From: DATBGO01 sp963840095
Lineage (GTDB): Bacteria; Actinomycetota; Actinomycetes; Streptosporangiales; Streptosporangiaceae
Reading direction: 5' to 3'
DNA: 64,000 nt
NCBI GenBank assembly: GCA_963840095.1
Contig: CAWIXN010000012.1
Coordinates: forward strand, 974,594-1,038,593
Shown piece by piece: positions 1 to 9,163 of this stretch; the first letter of the stretch is position 1, and each line of letters begins with the position of its first letter. The notes beneath the pieces are model-generated. The model did no database searches, was not told where the DNA came from, and saw only the letters and a list, made by a program, of their open reading frames with translations. A program made the position numbers and the translations under genes.

Positions 1-445
1 CACCGCGGCGGGCCCGGTGGCCGAGGCGTTCCCGCCGATGTCGGTGACCCTGCTGCTCGCCGACGACCTGGACGTTTCCCGGGGCGACCTGTTCTGCCGC
101 CCGCACAACCAGCCTGCCGTGACGCAGGACGTCGAGGCGATGGTCTGCTGGATGAGCGACGTCAGGTCCCTCACCCCGCAGAGCAGGCTGATCGTCAAGC
201 ACACTACTCGCAGCGTCAAGGCCATCGTGCGGGACCTGCACTACCGGCTCGATGTGAATACCCTGCACCGGGACGAGTCGGCCACTCAGCTCACCCTGAA
301 CGAGATCGGCAGGGTGACGTTGCGGCTCACCCAGCCGGTATTCTGCGACCCTTACAGCCGCAACCGGATGACGGGCGGCCTGATCCTCATAGACGAGACG
401 TCCAACGTGACGGTGGGCGCCGCGATGATCACTGACCCGGGATGA
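1..445 (+). CDS. cysN: Sulfate adenylyltransferase subunit 1 (CysN), C-terminal part
   Basis: The reading frame is open to the left window edge, so only the last ~147 codons are present. The sequence matches the C-terminal EF-Tu-like beta-barrel domains of CysN: 'LLADDLDVSRGDLF', 'VKHTTRSVKAIVRDL', 'LNEIGRVTLRLTQPVF' and 'NRMTGGLILIDE'. CysN is the GTPase subunit that works with CysD to make adenosine 5'-phosphosulfate from ATP and sulfate; some actinobacterial versions are CysNC fusions with APS kinase, but this one stops straight after the barrel, so no kinase is fused at the C-terminus. The G domain lies outside the window. A sulfotransferase gene 14 kb downstream would use PAPS made from this pathway; that link is inference. 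Confidence 0.93.
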   Translation, partial: TAAGPVAEAFPPMSVTLLLADDLDVSRGDLFCRPHNQPAVTQDVEAMVCWMSDVRSLTPQSRLIVKHTTRSVKAIVRDLHYRLDVNTLHRDESATQLTLNEIGRVTLRLTQPVFCDPYSRNRMTGGLILIDETSNVTVGAAMITDPG

Positions 446-449
446 GCGA

Positions 450-485
450 GCGGGCCACCGCGGCGCTGCCGCCGCGATGACCCGC
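450..485. terminator. Possible bidirectional terminator hairpin
   Basis: An inverted repeat lies between two convergent genes. Inner arms CGCGGC (459-464) and GCCGCG (471-476) sit inside outer arms GCGGG (450-454) and CCCGC (481-485). There is no T-tract, as is common in high-GC actinomycetes. The position between converging stop codons supports a terminator, but fold energy was not computed. Confidence 0.45.
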
Positions 486-499
486 CCTCCCGCGTCGCG

Positions 500-1837
500 T
501 CAGCCGGCGGTGATGGTGGCCGCCGTTTCTGCTGTCGCACTGCCGTGGGCGTTGCTGGCCACCACGAGAATCGGGTAATGCCCCGGGGCGAGCGGCTGCC
601 CGTGGCCGTCGTAGCCGTACCACCACAGCGTGGTCCTGCCGTCCGAGCCTGGCCGGGCCAGTTCGCGCACCACCGCCCCCTCGCTGTTCAGGACGCAGAT
701 GGTGACGTCGGAACTCTGGCTGACCTTGAAAGCGATCCTGATATGGCTCGCGCCATCCACCGTGAGCGCCGCCGGACTCACCGCAAGTCCGGTGACCCGC
801 AGAGCAGCCGGGGCCGACGGTGCCGTCGGCGTCGGGGTCGGGCTGGATACCGGGCCCGAGACCGGGATGTTCTCCGCGGACTTGGCCACGATGGACCGCC
901 AGGCCGAGATCGAGGCAGCGTCGTTCAGCACGGTCCAGGGATAGCCCGGCGAGTTGAACAGGGTTCCGAACAGGGCGCCCACGCTGGTCATGTAGCTGGC
1001 CACCTCGGCCAGCCAGGCCGGCCTGCCGCTCGGAGTCCCCAGCGCGAACTCGGCAAAACCGAAGGGCAGGCCCACGCTCCTGGACGCGGCCACCGCCGGG
1101 CCCATGAAGTCGGCGGGCGGGGTCGGCTGCGGGTTATTGTCCTGGACCGTCCCGGCCGGGTAGGCGTCCCAGCCAAGCGTGCTGATGACCCCGCCGCCCG
1201 GCAGGTAGTTCTTCCAGTTGCGGCCCGACGCCGGATTGAGATCCCAGTTGGTCAGTATGAGCGTGGAGTGCAGGTAAGGATTGTGCGCCGCGTCGGCGAG
1301 CGAGACGATATGCGCCCAGGCGGCCCGGTAGTCCGACATCGAGAATTGACCGGATGCGATGTACTGCTCAGGTTCCGGATAGTAAGAATAATAGATGGCA
1401 TGCCCGGCCGGCGCGGTGTCGAAGAAATGCGATAGGGTGGAATTGTCGGCACCGGAGAGAATGGAGCCGGGCGCGCCATTGAAGCTGACGACCACCGCCG
1501 ACTTGTTAATCCCCGTGGCGTCGGTGGTCCACGCATTGGCATCGGGCAGCGCCCGGAAATACATGCGGAAAATCGGCATGTGGCCGAACTCGGATGTCGC
1601 CTGCGCGAGGGCGCCGGGGCTGGAGGCCGACGCGCCGAACAGCGGGGTGGTTGTGCTGTCCGAGGTCAGCTGGCCCGCGGGCCGGCCGGCGGCCAGGGCG
1701 ACCGCGGTGCCCACCACGACGGCGATGGCCGCTGCGATCGCGAGCCACCTAAATCGTCGTGCTCCGGTACGTTCTCGGGTAGTCCCGGTGGCCCGATCTG
1801 CCCGTGAATGACTGGATGTGTGCCTGCTGCGGGGCAT
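500..1837 (-). CDS. Secreted glycoside hydrolase-like protein with C-terminal FlgD-type Ig domain
   Basis: The 445-residue product starts with an Arg-rich segment and one hydrophobic stretch (about residues 30-50, 'WLAIAAAIAVVVGTAVALAAG'), so it is exported or membrane anchored. Residues ~65-310 look like a TIM-barrel glycosidase of the GH26-like type: 'YYSYYPEPEQY', 'LGWDAYPAG' and 'GFAEFALG' fit the positions of acid/base and nucleophile strands. A Pro/Thr/Ser linker (~325-345) leads to a C-terminal Ig-like domain whose 'YDGHGQPLAPGHYPI' is typical of FlgD_ig-type folds. The ATG is preceded by GGAGAGGAG at good spacing. It faces the polysaccharide genes divergently. Substrate and activity are not shown; a polysaccharide lyase-like or inactive barrel is possible. 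Confidence 0.75.
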   Translation of the reverse strand: MPRSRHTSSHSRADRATGTTRERTGARRFRWLAIAAAIAVVVGTAVALAAGRPAGQLTSDSTTTPLFGASASSPGALAQATSEFGHMPIFRMYFRALPDANAWTTDATGINKSAVVVSFNGAPGSILSGADNSTLSHFFDTAPAGHAIYYSYYPEPEQYIASGQFSMSDYRAAWAHIVSLADAAHNPYLHSTLILTNWDLNPASGRNWKNYLPGGGVISTLGWDAYPAGTVQDNNPQPTPPADFMGPAVAASRSVGLPFGFAEFALGTPSGRPAWLAEVASYMTSVGALFGTLFNSPGYPWTVLNDAASISAWRSIVAKSAENIPVSGPVSSPTPTPTAPSAPAALRVTGLAVSPAALTVDGASHIRIAFKVSQSSDVTICVLNSEGAVVRELARPGSDGRTTLWWYGYDGHGQPLAPGHYPILVVASNAHGSATAETAATITAG

Positions 1838-2866
1838 GAAACTCCTCTCCTTGGCCGCCTACCGGGTTAGCTGACGGGTTCGGGCCAGGAGTAGCCCTAC
1901 AGCGAGCCGGCCGCCCAGGCGGTCGCGGCACGCCGATTCACCCCGGGGAGACATGGGTCCCCGGCTCCCTGGCCGCTCCAGGGATTCGGCGGGTGTGCCG
2001 CCCGCCCAGCAGGGCGGACAGCAGCGGGTATCAGCGTTGGACATTAACGGAAACGGAGTGCCGCGGCAGCGGAAACGAGCTAATTTCCTCATCTTCCGCC
2101 GATCCCGGTGCCCGCGGCCTGAACGTTGCGGAGCGTCATTACCCGTCACCGGGACCGGCCGGTCAACATCTCATCCCTGCGGTATCACGTAACAGCAGGT
2201 CAGCCGCTTCGCACCGGATGGGCCGGCCAGTGCGCGTGATCTGCGCGTGATGTGCTCTAGACAACGGCTCAGCGGCGCAGCACAATATGTATCCGTTCCT
2301 GCCGGATGTGCCCGGTGCCTGCGGCCACGCGCCGCGTAATCGTCGCGCTGACCGCGGCGCGCGCCGTCGCATTCTGGTCGGCGCGGTCCGGCGCGGCCCC
2401 CAGGTCTCGCGGCGCTTGCGAGGCCGCCGAGCGGGCAGCAGTCCGCCATCCGGCGGCCGCGAGGCAGGACCAGCCGGGCGAGCGCAGCAGGAGCAGCGAT
2501 TCTGGGGGAATGCTGGTGAGATCCTGAGAAACAATGATTTTCCAGCATCTCACCCCCTGCGACCGAGTCGACACGCTTAGACTGATCGGCAATGGCCTGC
2601 CCCCTCTTGCTCACGTACCGATAGAAAAATGTCAACCATCCCGTTTGGATGCGCGTCTGACGTCTATGGCTGAAAGGTGACACTGAGGCGAACACGGGGT
2701 GGCGCGCCCCGGTGGTGGATGGCGGGCACGTGAGCGGGTGCCGGGCCGGACCGTCATCGCCTTAGCGACATCAGCCAGGCCTATCGGTGGTGGTCGCGTG
2801 TCTGGACGCCCGCGCGTTCGGACCCGCTCGTTCGCAGGAAGATCTAGGCCCGAGAGAGGGGTGCAC
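1838..2866. other. Long intergenic region before the polysaccharide gene series
   Basis: About 1 kb separates the divergent glycosidase-like gene from the kinase-like gene. Open frames exist on both strands but are Arg-rich, lack ribosome sites and resemble no family I know, so I read it as non-coding. It must hold the promoters for both directions. I see no clear -10/-35 pair, riboswitch fold or tandem repeat. Confidence 0.5.
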
Positions 2867-4156
2867 GTGCCGCGACGCCACAGGGCGCCGGATCCGGCGA
2901 ATTATGCGTGGATCTTCGATCTGCTCTTTTCCGGCGGAACCACGGTGACATGGGCAGCCGCGGGCGAGCTTCCGGCCGGGTTCGAGCGCGCCGAGCAGTT
3001 CGCCGTGCTGTCGGCGGTCGCCGGCCGCAGCTTCATGGTGTCACTCGCCGCCCGCCCAGGTACGTGCTCGGCCCTGACGTCTTACAAGGCGCTGAGGACC
3101 GCACGCAGGCGGCTGGTACGTGACGTGCTCAGCCTCGCGGTGCAGGCCGGGCTCGCTCAGCCCGTCCTGCGGAACAAGATCGACATCGGCGTTGCCTCCG
3201 GCGCGTCCGCGGCGCAGCTCGCCGACGTCCTGCTCACCGAGCACCTGAGCGGGCTGCTGGGCGGCGGCCCGGTGATGCTGGCATTCGGCGGGGGCTCCGG
3301 CCCATACCGCAAGCCGGTCCTGCAGGCGTTCAGCACCGACGGCACCCCGCTCGGCTACGTCAAGGTCGGCTGGAACGACTGGACGCGCGAGGCGGTCCGC
3401 CGGGAGGCCGAGGCCTTGCGGGCCTGCGCGGCGCGCCAGATCCGGATCGGCGTGCCTGACCTGCTTGACCACTCGCGCTGGCAGGGTCTCGATCTCCTGG
3501 TCACCGCGCCGCTCCCGGCCAGGGTCCGCCGGCTGCCGTCCGGCTGGCCGCTCCCCGACGTCGCCGTGCTCAGGGAGATCAGCCAGCTTTCGGCGCCCCA
3601 CGCCGGCGATCTCGCCACCAGCCCGTGGTGGCGAGGCCTGCGGATGCGGATCGGGACCGGCGTCGCCGACCCGCAGTCCCGAGCCTGCCTGACGCAGATA
3701 GCGGACGCCATTGAGGGTGCCTACGGTCAGGTGCGGCTGGAGTTCGGCAGCTGGCATGGCGACTTCGTGCCGTGGAACATGGCCACCCACAACGGGCGCC
3801 TCTACCTGTGGGACTGGGAGAGCAGCGCGCCGCAGGCGCCGGTCGGGTTCGATGCGCTGCACTTCTTCTTCCAGGTGGCGTTCGTGGCCAGGCGGTGCCC
3901 GGTGGCGGAGGCGGCATCGCTGGCCAGGCGCCAGGCGCAGGCGACGCTCGACGCGCTGGGTGTGCCGGCCGGGGCCAGGGATCTGGTTACGGCCCTGCAC
4001 CTCGCGGAGTTGTTCGTCCGCCACGAGGAGGCGCGCAGCAGCGCCGGCAGCATCGACGACCGTTTCTACCCGGCGGTCGGGGCAGCGCTGGAACACGCGC
4101 TCGCACCGGGCGCCGCCAGCGCGGCCTGCCACGGCGGACGGGAGCGGGCCGCATGA
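2867..4156 (+). CDS. APH/choline-kinase-fold phosphotransferase-like protein
   Basis: The 429-residue protein has the Brenner motif of aminoglycoside phosphotransferase-fold kinases, 'HGDFVPWN' near residue 297, followed about 18 residues later by 'LWDWE', the Mg-binding DxD/DWE element. A Gly-rich 'AFGGGSGPYRK' and 'GYVKVGW' near residues 145-170 could form the nucleotide loop and its lysine. GTG at 2867 is chosen because GAGAGAGGG lies about six bases upstream; the longer open frame from 2699 is an Arg/Pro-rich stretch typical of non-coding DNA. The gene ends in ATGA overlap with the next gene, so it heads the polysaccharide operon. Likely role: phosphorylation of a sugar or small alcohol; substrate unknown. 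Confidence 0.72.
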   Translation: MPRRHRAPDPANYAWIFDLLFSGGTTVTWAAAGELPAGFERAEQFAVLSAVAGRSFMVSLAARPGTCSALTSYKALRTARRRLVRDVLSLAVQAGLAQPVLRNKIDIGVASGASAAQLADVLLTEHLSGLLGGGPVMLAFGGGSGPYRKPVLQAFSTDGTPLGYVKVGWNDWTREAVRREAEALRACAARQIRIGVPDLLDHSRWQGLDLLVTAPLPARVRRLPSGWPLPDVAVLREISQLSAPHAGDLATSPWWRGLRMRIGTGVADPQSRACLTQIADAIEGAYGQVRLEFGSWHGDFVPWNMATHNGRLYLWDWESSAPQAPVGFDALHFFFQVAFVARRCPVAEAASLARRQAQATLDALGVPAGARDLVTALHLAELFVRHEEARSSAGSIDDRFYPAVGAALEHALAPGAASAACHGGRERAA

Positions 4157-4602
4157 AGGTCATGCTGGTCTGCTCGGCGGGCGGCCACCTCACCCAGCTC
4201 TACCGGCTGCGGTCCTGGTGGGAAGGGCAGGACCGCACCTGGGTCACCTTTCCTGGCCCGCAGTCTGAGTCGCTGCTGGCCGGGGAGAAGTGGGCGCCTG
4301 CCTTCTTCCCCACGACCCGGAACATTCCCAACGCCATCAGGAACCTCTGGCTGGCGATCCGGGTGATCCGCGCCGAGCGGCCTGACGTGCTCGTATCCGA
4401 CGGTGCCGGGGTCGCGTTTCCGTTCTTCCTGGTCGGCCGGGCGCTCGGAGTCCGTACCGTCTACATCGAGGTCTACGACCGGATCTGGCGGCCCACCCTG
4501 ACCGGCCGGCTGTGCTACCCGCTCACGCAGCTGTTCCTGCTCCAGTGGCCCGAGCAGGCCGCCAATTACCCGCGCGGCAAGGTCATCGGGAGCCTGCTGT
4601 GA
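4153..4602 (+). CDS. Alg14/PssD-like glycosyltransferase membrane subunit
   Basis: The 149-residue product begins 'MKVMLVCSAGGHLTQLYRL', the N-terminal Rossmann start of the Alg14/PssD/EpsE family. In that family a membrane-associated N-domain protein recruits a separate catalytic C-domain protein to build a GT-B UDP-sugar transferase. 'RPDVLVSDGAGVAFPFFLVGRALG' is the expected membrane-facing segment. The start overlaps the upstream stop (ATGA) and its own stop overlaps the next start, so the pair is translationally coupled. Expected job: second-step sugar addition to a polyprenyl-diphosphate-linked sugar at the inner face of the membrane. Confidence 0.85.
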   Translation: MKVMLVCSAGGHLTQLYRLRSWWEGQDRTWVTFPGPQSESLLAGEKWAPAFFPTTRNIPNAIRNLWLAIRVIRAERPDVLVSDGAGVAFPFFLVGRALGVRTVYIEVYDRIWRPTLTGRLCYPLTQLFLLQWPEQAANYPRGKVIGSLL

Positions 4603-5324
4603 TGGCGCTCGCCACCGAGGCGCTCGAGCCCGCCGGACCGCGGATCGTGGTGATCGTCGGCACCGACCACCACCCGTTCGACCGGCTCATCGGGTGGACC
4701 AATGACTGGCTCGGGCGGCACCCGGAACTGACCCAGGCATTCTTCGTGCAATCGGGTGCCGCGTCGGTGGCCCCCGCCTGCCCGGGGTCGCGGTTCCTCG
4801 ATCCCGGGCAGCTGGGCGCGCTGCTCGACATGGCCGACGTGATGATCTGCCACGGCGGCCCCGGATCGATCGCGGACGCCTGGGCGCGCGGGCTGGTGCC
4901 GATCGTCGTGCCGCGGCTGCGGCGCTTCGGTGAGGTGGTGGACGACCATCAGGTCGATTTCTGCCGCAAGCTCGCCGGGCTCGGCCGGATCAGGCTCGCG
5001 CAGGCACCGGATGCGCTGGCCGAGTTTCTCGACGAGGCGGCCCGCGACTACACCCGGTTCCGGGCCGAAAGTCCCGAGGCCGACACCGAAGCGGCCGTCA
5101 AGCGTTTCGGGGAGCTCGTCGATGAGCTGGTCAGCCGGCCACGACGCCGGCTGCCCTTGATCCACCGGAGCCGGCGAGCCCGTCGGCCCGTGACCGGCGA
5201 CGGCGCTGGCGCCGCCGGCGATCTGTCGCCGGGCCGGGACCCGGGAGCGAGTACCGACTGGCAGGCAAGCGGCTCGGCAGGACACGCCGGCCTCGCTGGG
5301 ATGGCTAACGAGGAGCAAGAATGA
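4602..5324 (+). CDS. Alg13/PssE-like catalytic glycosyltransferase subunit
   Basis: This 240-residue protein matches the GT28 C-terminal (Alg13/EpsF) domain: 'IVVIVGTDHHPFDRLIGW' at the N-terminus and the nucleotide-sugar loop 'CHGGPGSIADAWARG' near residues 83-97, followed by 'PIVVPRLRRFGEVVDDHQ', the classic GT28 acceptor/UDP segment. ATG 4602 shares its A with the upstream TGA; a GTG three bases earlier is an alternative. After about residue 180 the sequence becomes Arg/Ala/Gly-rich and looks like a disordered tail of ~60 residues, longer than usual for PssE. It partners the preceding Alg14-like protein. Confidence 0.85.
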   Translation: MALATEALEPAGPRIVVIVGTDHHPFDRLIGWTNDWLGRHPELTQAFFVQSGAASVAPACPGSRFLDPGQLGALLDMADVMICHGGPGSIADAWARGLVPIVVPRLRRFGEVVDDHQVDFCRKLAGLGRIRLAQAPDALAEFLDEAARDYTRFRAESPEADTEAAVKRFGELVDELVSRPRRRLPLIHRSRRARRPVTGDGAGAAGDLSPGRDPGASTDWQASGSAGHAGLAGMANEEQE

Positions 5325-7792
5325 AGATCAGGGTTCTCTTTGGAGCCGCCGCGCTGGCGCTCGCTGCCGCCACGGTTACTACCATGCCGACGCTGCCGGC
5401 GTCGGCGGCGACCGCGTCGGCCCACGCCGTCCAGAGCAGGCCCGGCCACGTTGGCAGCCGGGATGACGCCAAGGCCAAGCGGCGCCACGCGCTGCAGGCC
5501 AAGCGGCACCACGCGGTCAAGGTCAAGCGGACTGACCCGGCCAAGCTGGCCCCGCTGGCGCTGGCCGGCACGTCCGATGCCGGCGTCAGCTCGACCCCGC
5601 TGTCGACCTGGCAGACCAACAACACGGTGTGGGCGCTGGCCTACTCGGGCGGCGTGGTGTACGCGGGCGGCCAGTTCACCTCGGTCCGCCCGCCCGGCGA
5701 CCCGCTGGGCACCGGTGAGGTCCCGCGCACCTTCCTGGCCGCGTTCAATTCCAGCACCGGCGCGCTGGTGACCTCGTTCGATCCCACCATCACCGGCGGA
5801 TCGGCCGCGGAGGTGACCGCGCTCGCGGTCTCCGGCAACACCCTGTACGTCGGCGGGAACTTCAACCACGTCAACGGCGTCTACCGGGACAACCTGGCCG
5901 CCTTCAACCTGACCACCGGCGCGCTGCTGAGCTGGGCGCCGACGGCGTTCGGGACTGTCCTGTCGATCGCTCCCTCGCCGGACGGCTCGGAGATCTACCT
6001 GGGCGGCGACTTCAACGAACTCGACGGCGTGGCCCGCACCTACGCTGGCGCGGTCAGCGGATCAGGCACCGGCACCCTGGACGCATGGGACCCCGTCCTC
6101 AACGACTCCGTTACCTCGGTCGCGGTTGCGCCCGATGACTCCCGGGTCGTGGTGGGCGGCTACTTCACCGAGTTCAACGGCGTCACGCAGAACGCCATCG
6201 GCTCGACCTACCCGACGACCGGCGCCAGCGACCCGAACTTCACCGCGACCATCGTTCCCAACTACGCCGGGTGCTCTTCCTCGGTCAAGGACGTCATCAT
6301 CGCCGCCGCGGGCACCTCGTCCCCGTCGGGCATCGCCTACGTCGCCGCCGAGGGCACCGGCGGCGGCTGCTTCGACGGCGACTTCGCCTTCAACGTCGCC
6401 ACCGGCTCGCTGATCTGGCAGAACGACTGCCTCGGCGCGACCCAGGCGCTCGTGGTCATCAACAACTGGCTGTTCAAGGGCTCCCACGCGCACGACTGCG
6501 CGTACGCACCGGGTGGCTTCCCGCAGGTGAACAACGGCTCCGGTGGCTGGGTCTCGCACCACCTGCTCGACCAGTCGCTGACCGACGGCTCACTGGGGCA
6601 CTTCACGCCCGACACCAGCAGCCCGAACAACGGGCTGGGCCCTCGCGTGCTGGCCACCGACGGCAAGCAGCTGTTCCTCGGCGGTGACTTCACCTTGATC
6701 AACGGCGGCGGCCAGCAGGGCTTCGCGATCTTCCCGTCGGCCGTCGACCCGCAGTACCCGACGCGCCCGTCAGTCGCGCCCACCGTCACCAGCACCTCGT
6801 CCGGGGTCGACACGGTGAGCTTCCCCGCAGTGAGCAGCCGCGACGTCGGCACCCTGAGCTACGCCATCTACCGGGACAGCGGCACCAAGCCGATCGCCAC
6901 CCTGAGCGCGACGTCCTGGCCGTGGGCGCTGCCGGTCCTGCACTACCAGGACACCGGCCTGGTTCCAGGGTCCAGCCACACCTACACCTACACCGCCAGC
7001 GACGGCCCGCACACCACGGCGAAGTCACCGGCGTCCGCGTCGGTCACCGTCGCCTCGACCAGCCCGACGCTCACCTACGAGCAGGCCGCGCTGGCCGATA
7101 ACCCGTCGTTCTTCTGGCCGCTCAACGAGACCTCGGGGTCAACCGCCCACGACGCCTCGCCCCATGGCTTCAACGGCAGCTACGAGTCCGGCACGACCCA
7201 GGGCGTCCCCGGGCCGATCGCCGGCCAGAAGGCGACCGCCTTCGACGGCAGCTCGGGCAACGTGGTCTCGGCCAGCCAGGTGACCAACCCGCAGGACTAC
7301 TCCATCGAGCTCTGGTTCAAGACCACGACCAACACCGGCGGCAAGCTGGTCGGCTTCGGCGACGCGCAGACCGGATCGAGCGGCAGCTACGACCGGCACG
7401 TCTACATGATGAACGACGGCCAGATCGTGTACGGCGTGTGGACCGGGCAGACCGAGACCATCGAGACGCCTGACGTCTACAACGACGGCCAGTGGCATTA
7501 CCTGGCGGCCACGCTCGACCCGACCCACGGCATGTCGCTGTACATCGACGGTCATCTGGTCGGCACCAACGCCACCACCTCGGCCCAGGCCTACAACGGC
7601 TACTGGCGGGTCGGCGGCGACAACCTGGGCGGCTGGAACCTCGACCCCTGGGGCAGCAACAGCCAGGGCACGACCGAGCCGAACAGCTACTACTTCCAGG
7701 GCTCGATCGCAGATGTCGCCGTCTACCCGACCGCCCTGTCGGCGGCTCAGGTCCTGACGCATTACGCGGCGGCCCTGCAGCAGGGGGCTTAA
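5321..7792 (+). CDS. Secreted beta-propeller / FN3 / LamG-like wall or matrix protein
   Basis: The 823-residue protein has a clear signal peptide (residues 1-~30, ending 'LPASAAT'), then a Lys/Arg/His-rich stretch ('KAKRRHALQAKRHHAVKVKR') that could bind anionic polymer. Residues ~85-480 contain repeated blades of the type 'VYAGGQFTSV', 'LYVGGNFNHVNG', 'IYLGGDFNELDG', 'VVVGGYFTEFNG' and 'LFLGGDFTLING', a delta-60-like propeller. A fibronectin type III-like segment (~490-585) precedes a LamG/concanavalin-like C-terminal domain (~590-820; 'YSIELWFKTT', 'LYIDGHLVG', 'GSIADVAVYPTALSAAQV'). RBS GAGGAGCAAG precedes the ATG, which overlaps the upstream stop. A surface carbohydrate-binding or matrix role is inferred from domains and location. 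Confidence 0.85.
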   Translation: MKIRVLFGAAALALAAATVTTMPTLPASAATASAHAVQSRPGHVGSRDDAKAKRRHALQAKRHHAVKVKRTDPAKLAPLALAGTSDAGVSSTPLSTWQTNNTVWALAYSGGVVYAGGQFTSVRPPGDPLGTGEVPRTFLAAFNSSTGALVTSFDPTITGGSAAEVTALAVSGNTLYVGGNFNHVNGVYRDNLAAFNLTTGALLSWAPTAFGTVLSIAPSPDGSEIYLGGDFNELDGVARTYAGAVSGSGTGTLDAWDPVLNDSVTSVAVAPDDSRVVVGGYFTEFNGVTQNAIGSTYPTTGASDPNFTATIVPNYAGCSSSVKDVIIAAAGTSSPSGIAYVAAEGTGGGCFDGDFAFNVATGSLIWQNDCLGATQALVVINNWLFKGSHAHDCAYAPGGFPQVNNGSGGWVSHHLLDQSLTDGSLGHFTPDTSSPNNGLGPRVLATDGKQLFLGGDFTLINGGGQQGFAIFPSAVDPQYPTRPSVAPTVTSTSSGVDTVSFPAVSSRDVGTLSYAIYRDSGTKPIATLSATSWPWALPVLHYQDTGLVPGSSHTYTYTASDGPHTTAKSPASASVTVASTSPTLTYEQAALADNPSFFWPLNETSGSTAHDASPHGFNGSYESGTTQGVPGPIAGQKATAFDGSSGNVVSASQVTNPQDYSIELWFKTTTNTGGKLVGFGDAQTGSSGSYDRHVYMMNDGQIVYGVWTGQTETIETPDVYNDGQWHYLAATLDPTHGMSLYIDGHLVGTNATTSAQAYNGYWRVGGDNLGGWNLDPWGSNSQGTTEPNSYYFQGSIADVAVYPTALSAAQVLTHYAAALQQGA

Positions 7793-7982
7793 CGGAGGTA
7801 AGATCCGCCAATCCTGACAACATTCGCTAACTAGAGAAGTTTCCGCAGGAAGTGACAGTGCCGGTGGTGAGCGCTATCGTAACCCCGCCCGCTACGGCGG
7901 GCCGGATCGGCCAGCCGACTATGGCGGCGGCCGCGATGGCCGGGGACGCGGTGGCCGCCACCGCCGGTGCCGCAGGGGAGCC

Positions 7983-9122
7983 ATGCCCGCCCGGGACCAC
8001 GGGTTCCTCGGGCGGCCTCCGGCACAGGGCGGCACACCGCTGATGGGGAACGTGAGACCGCAACCACCCGGTCCGGCGCGGGGTCCGGTCGGCCCGAGGC
8101 GGCGCGACGTCGGCCAGCGGTGGGCGAGCCGGCGCGTCGCGAGGTGGCGCGTGGCGGCAGCGGTGGCCGTGATCGCCGTGCTGGGCGGGGCAGCCGTGGC
8201 TGCTTCCGCCGCCCGGCAGCCCCGGGCCGTGAGCGATGGCGCCGCGCGGTCGCTGGCCCCGTCCTACGGCGCGCTGTTCGGGGCCTGGGTGCAGCCGGCG
8301 GGCTATTCCGGCAGCAATGCCGAGCAGCACGCGGTCGCCGCCTTCGAGCGCACCATCGGCCGCCCGCTCGCGATCGACGGGCTGTACGTGAACTGGGCAG
8401 GTCCGATGCCGCTGGCGGCCGCCCGCTGGGATCTGCGGCAGGGCAGCATCCCGATGATCTCGTGGTCCGGCACGCGCACGGACCGGATCGCCGCCGGGGA
8501 CTACGACGCCCAGATCCGGGCCCGGGCGCTGCAGCTGAAGGCGCTGCCCGGGCCGGTGATGCTGCGCTGGTTCGCGGAAATGGATCTGCCCGCCAATCAG
8601 ACCGACGCCGTCTCGCCGGCCAGCTTCATCGCGGCGTGGCGGCTCATCCACGGCATTTTCGCCAGCGTCGGCGCGACCAACGTGCGCTGGGTGTGGTGCC
8701 CAGATGGATCAGCTTTCGGTACTTCAGTCGCACAGGCGTACTATCCGGGCAGCTCCTACGTAGACTGGGTCGGTGCGGACGGCTACAACTGGGCGCCCGA
8801 GCTCCCCCACGCGAAATGGAGATCCTTCGCTGAGATCTTCTCGCCCTTCTACCAATGGGGCATCTCGACCGGTAAGCCGCTGCTCGTCGGTGAATACGGG
8901 TCCGTCGAAGGGGCGCCGGGAGCCAAGGCTGCCTGGTTCAGGCAGGCCGACCAGCAATTGCGCACCAAGTTCCAGGCCATCCGCGCCGTTGTCTACTTCA
9001 ACTCAGACCACCCTGCCTTCGGCAGGTACTTCAACTGGAGAGTGACGACATCACAGTCGGCCCTCGCAGCGTTCCGCGCTTTTGCGCAAGATCAGTACTT
9101 TAGCGCCCGACCAGCTGTATAA
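7983..9122 (+). CDS. GH26-like membrane-anchored glycoside hydrolase
   Basis: The 379-residue product has a basic N-terminus, a single transmembrane or signal segment (~residues 57-80, 'VAAAVAVIAVLGGAAVAASA') and a GH26-like TIM barrel. The acid/base candidate is Glu199 in 'MLRWFAEMD' and the nucleophile candidate Glu304 in 'LLVGEYGS', the two signatures expected of this clan; 'WVWCPDG' and 'YVDWVGADGYNW' are further clan-type strands. ATG 7983 follows GGGGAG with only two bases between; in-frame ATG 8043 and GTG 8052 are alternatives and would keep the whole domain. Within a polysaccharide operon it may trim or release the polymer; substrate unknown. Confidence 0.82.
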   Translation: MPARDHGFLGRPPAQGGTPLMGNVRPQPPGPARGPVGPRRRDVGQRWASRRVARWRVAAAVAVIAVLGGAAVAASAARQPRAVSDGAARSLAPSYGALFGAWVQPAGYSGSNAEQHAVAAFERTIGRPLAIDGLYVNWAGPMPLAAARWDLRQGSIPMISWSGTRTDRIAAGDYDAQIRARALQLKALPGPVMLRWFAEMDLPANQTDAVSPASFIAAWRLIHGIFASVGATNVRWVWCPDGSAFGTSVAQAYYPGSSYVDWVGADGYNWAPELPHAKWRSFAEIFSPFYQWGISTGKPLLVGEYGSVEGAPGAKAAWFRQADQQLRTKFQAIRAVVYFNSDHPAFGRYFNWRVTTSQSALAAFRAFAQDQYFSARPAV

Positions 9123-9163
9123 GGCAGCCGCCCAGCTGAGCGCCTTAACGGAGGACACCCACC

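Noticed and set aside
545..1435. Long + strand open frame opposite the glycosidase-like gene
   Set aside because: It is Arg/Gly-rich, mirrors the minus-strand gene codon by codon, and has no ribosome site or family match.
2171..2695. Minus-strand open frame of 174 codons in the large intergenic region
   Set aside because: Composition is Arg/Ala/Pro-rich as in frame shadows, with no motif or RBS; treated as non-coding.
2699..2866. N-terminal extension of the APH-fold kinase gene
   Set aside because: The extra 56 residues are Arg/Gly/Pro-rich without domain similarity, and a good RBS exists only before 2867.
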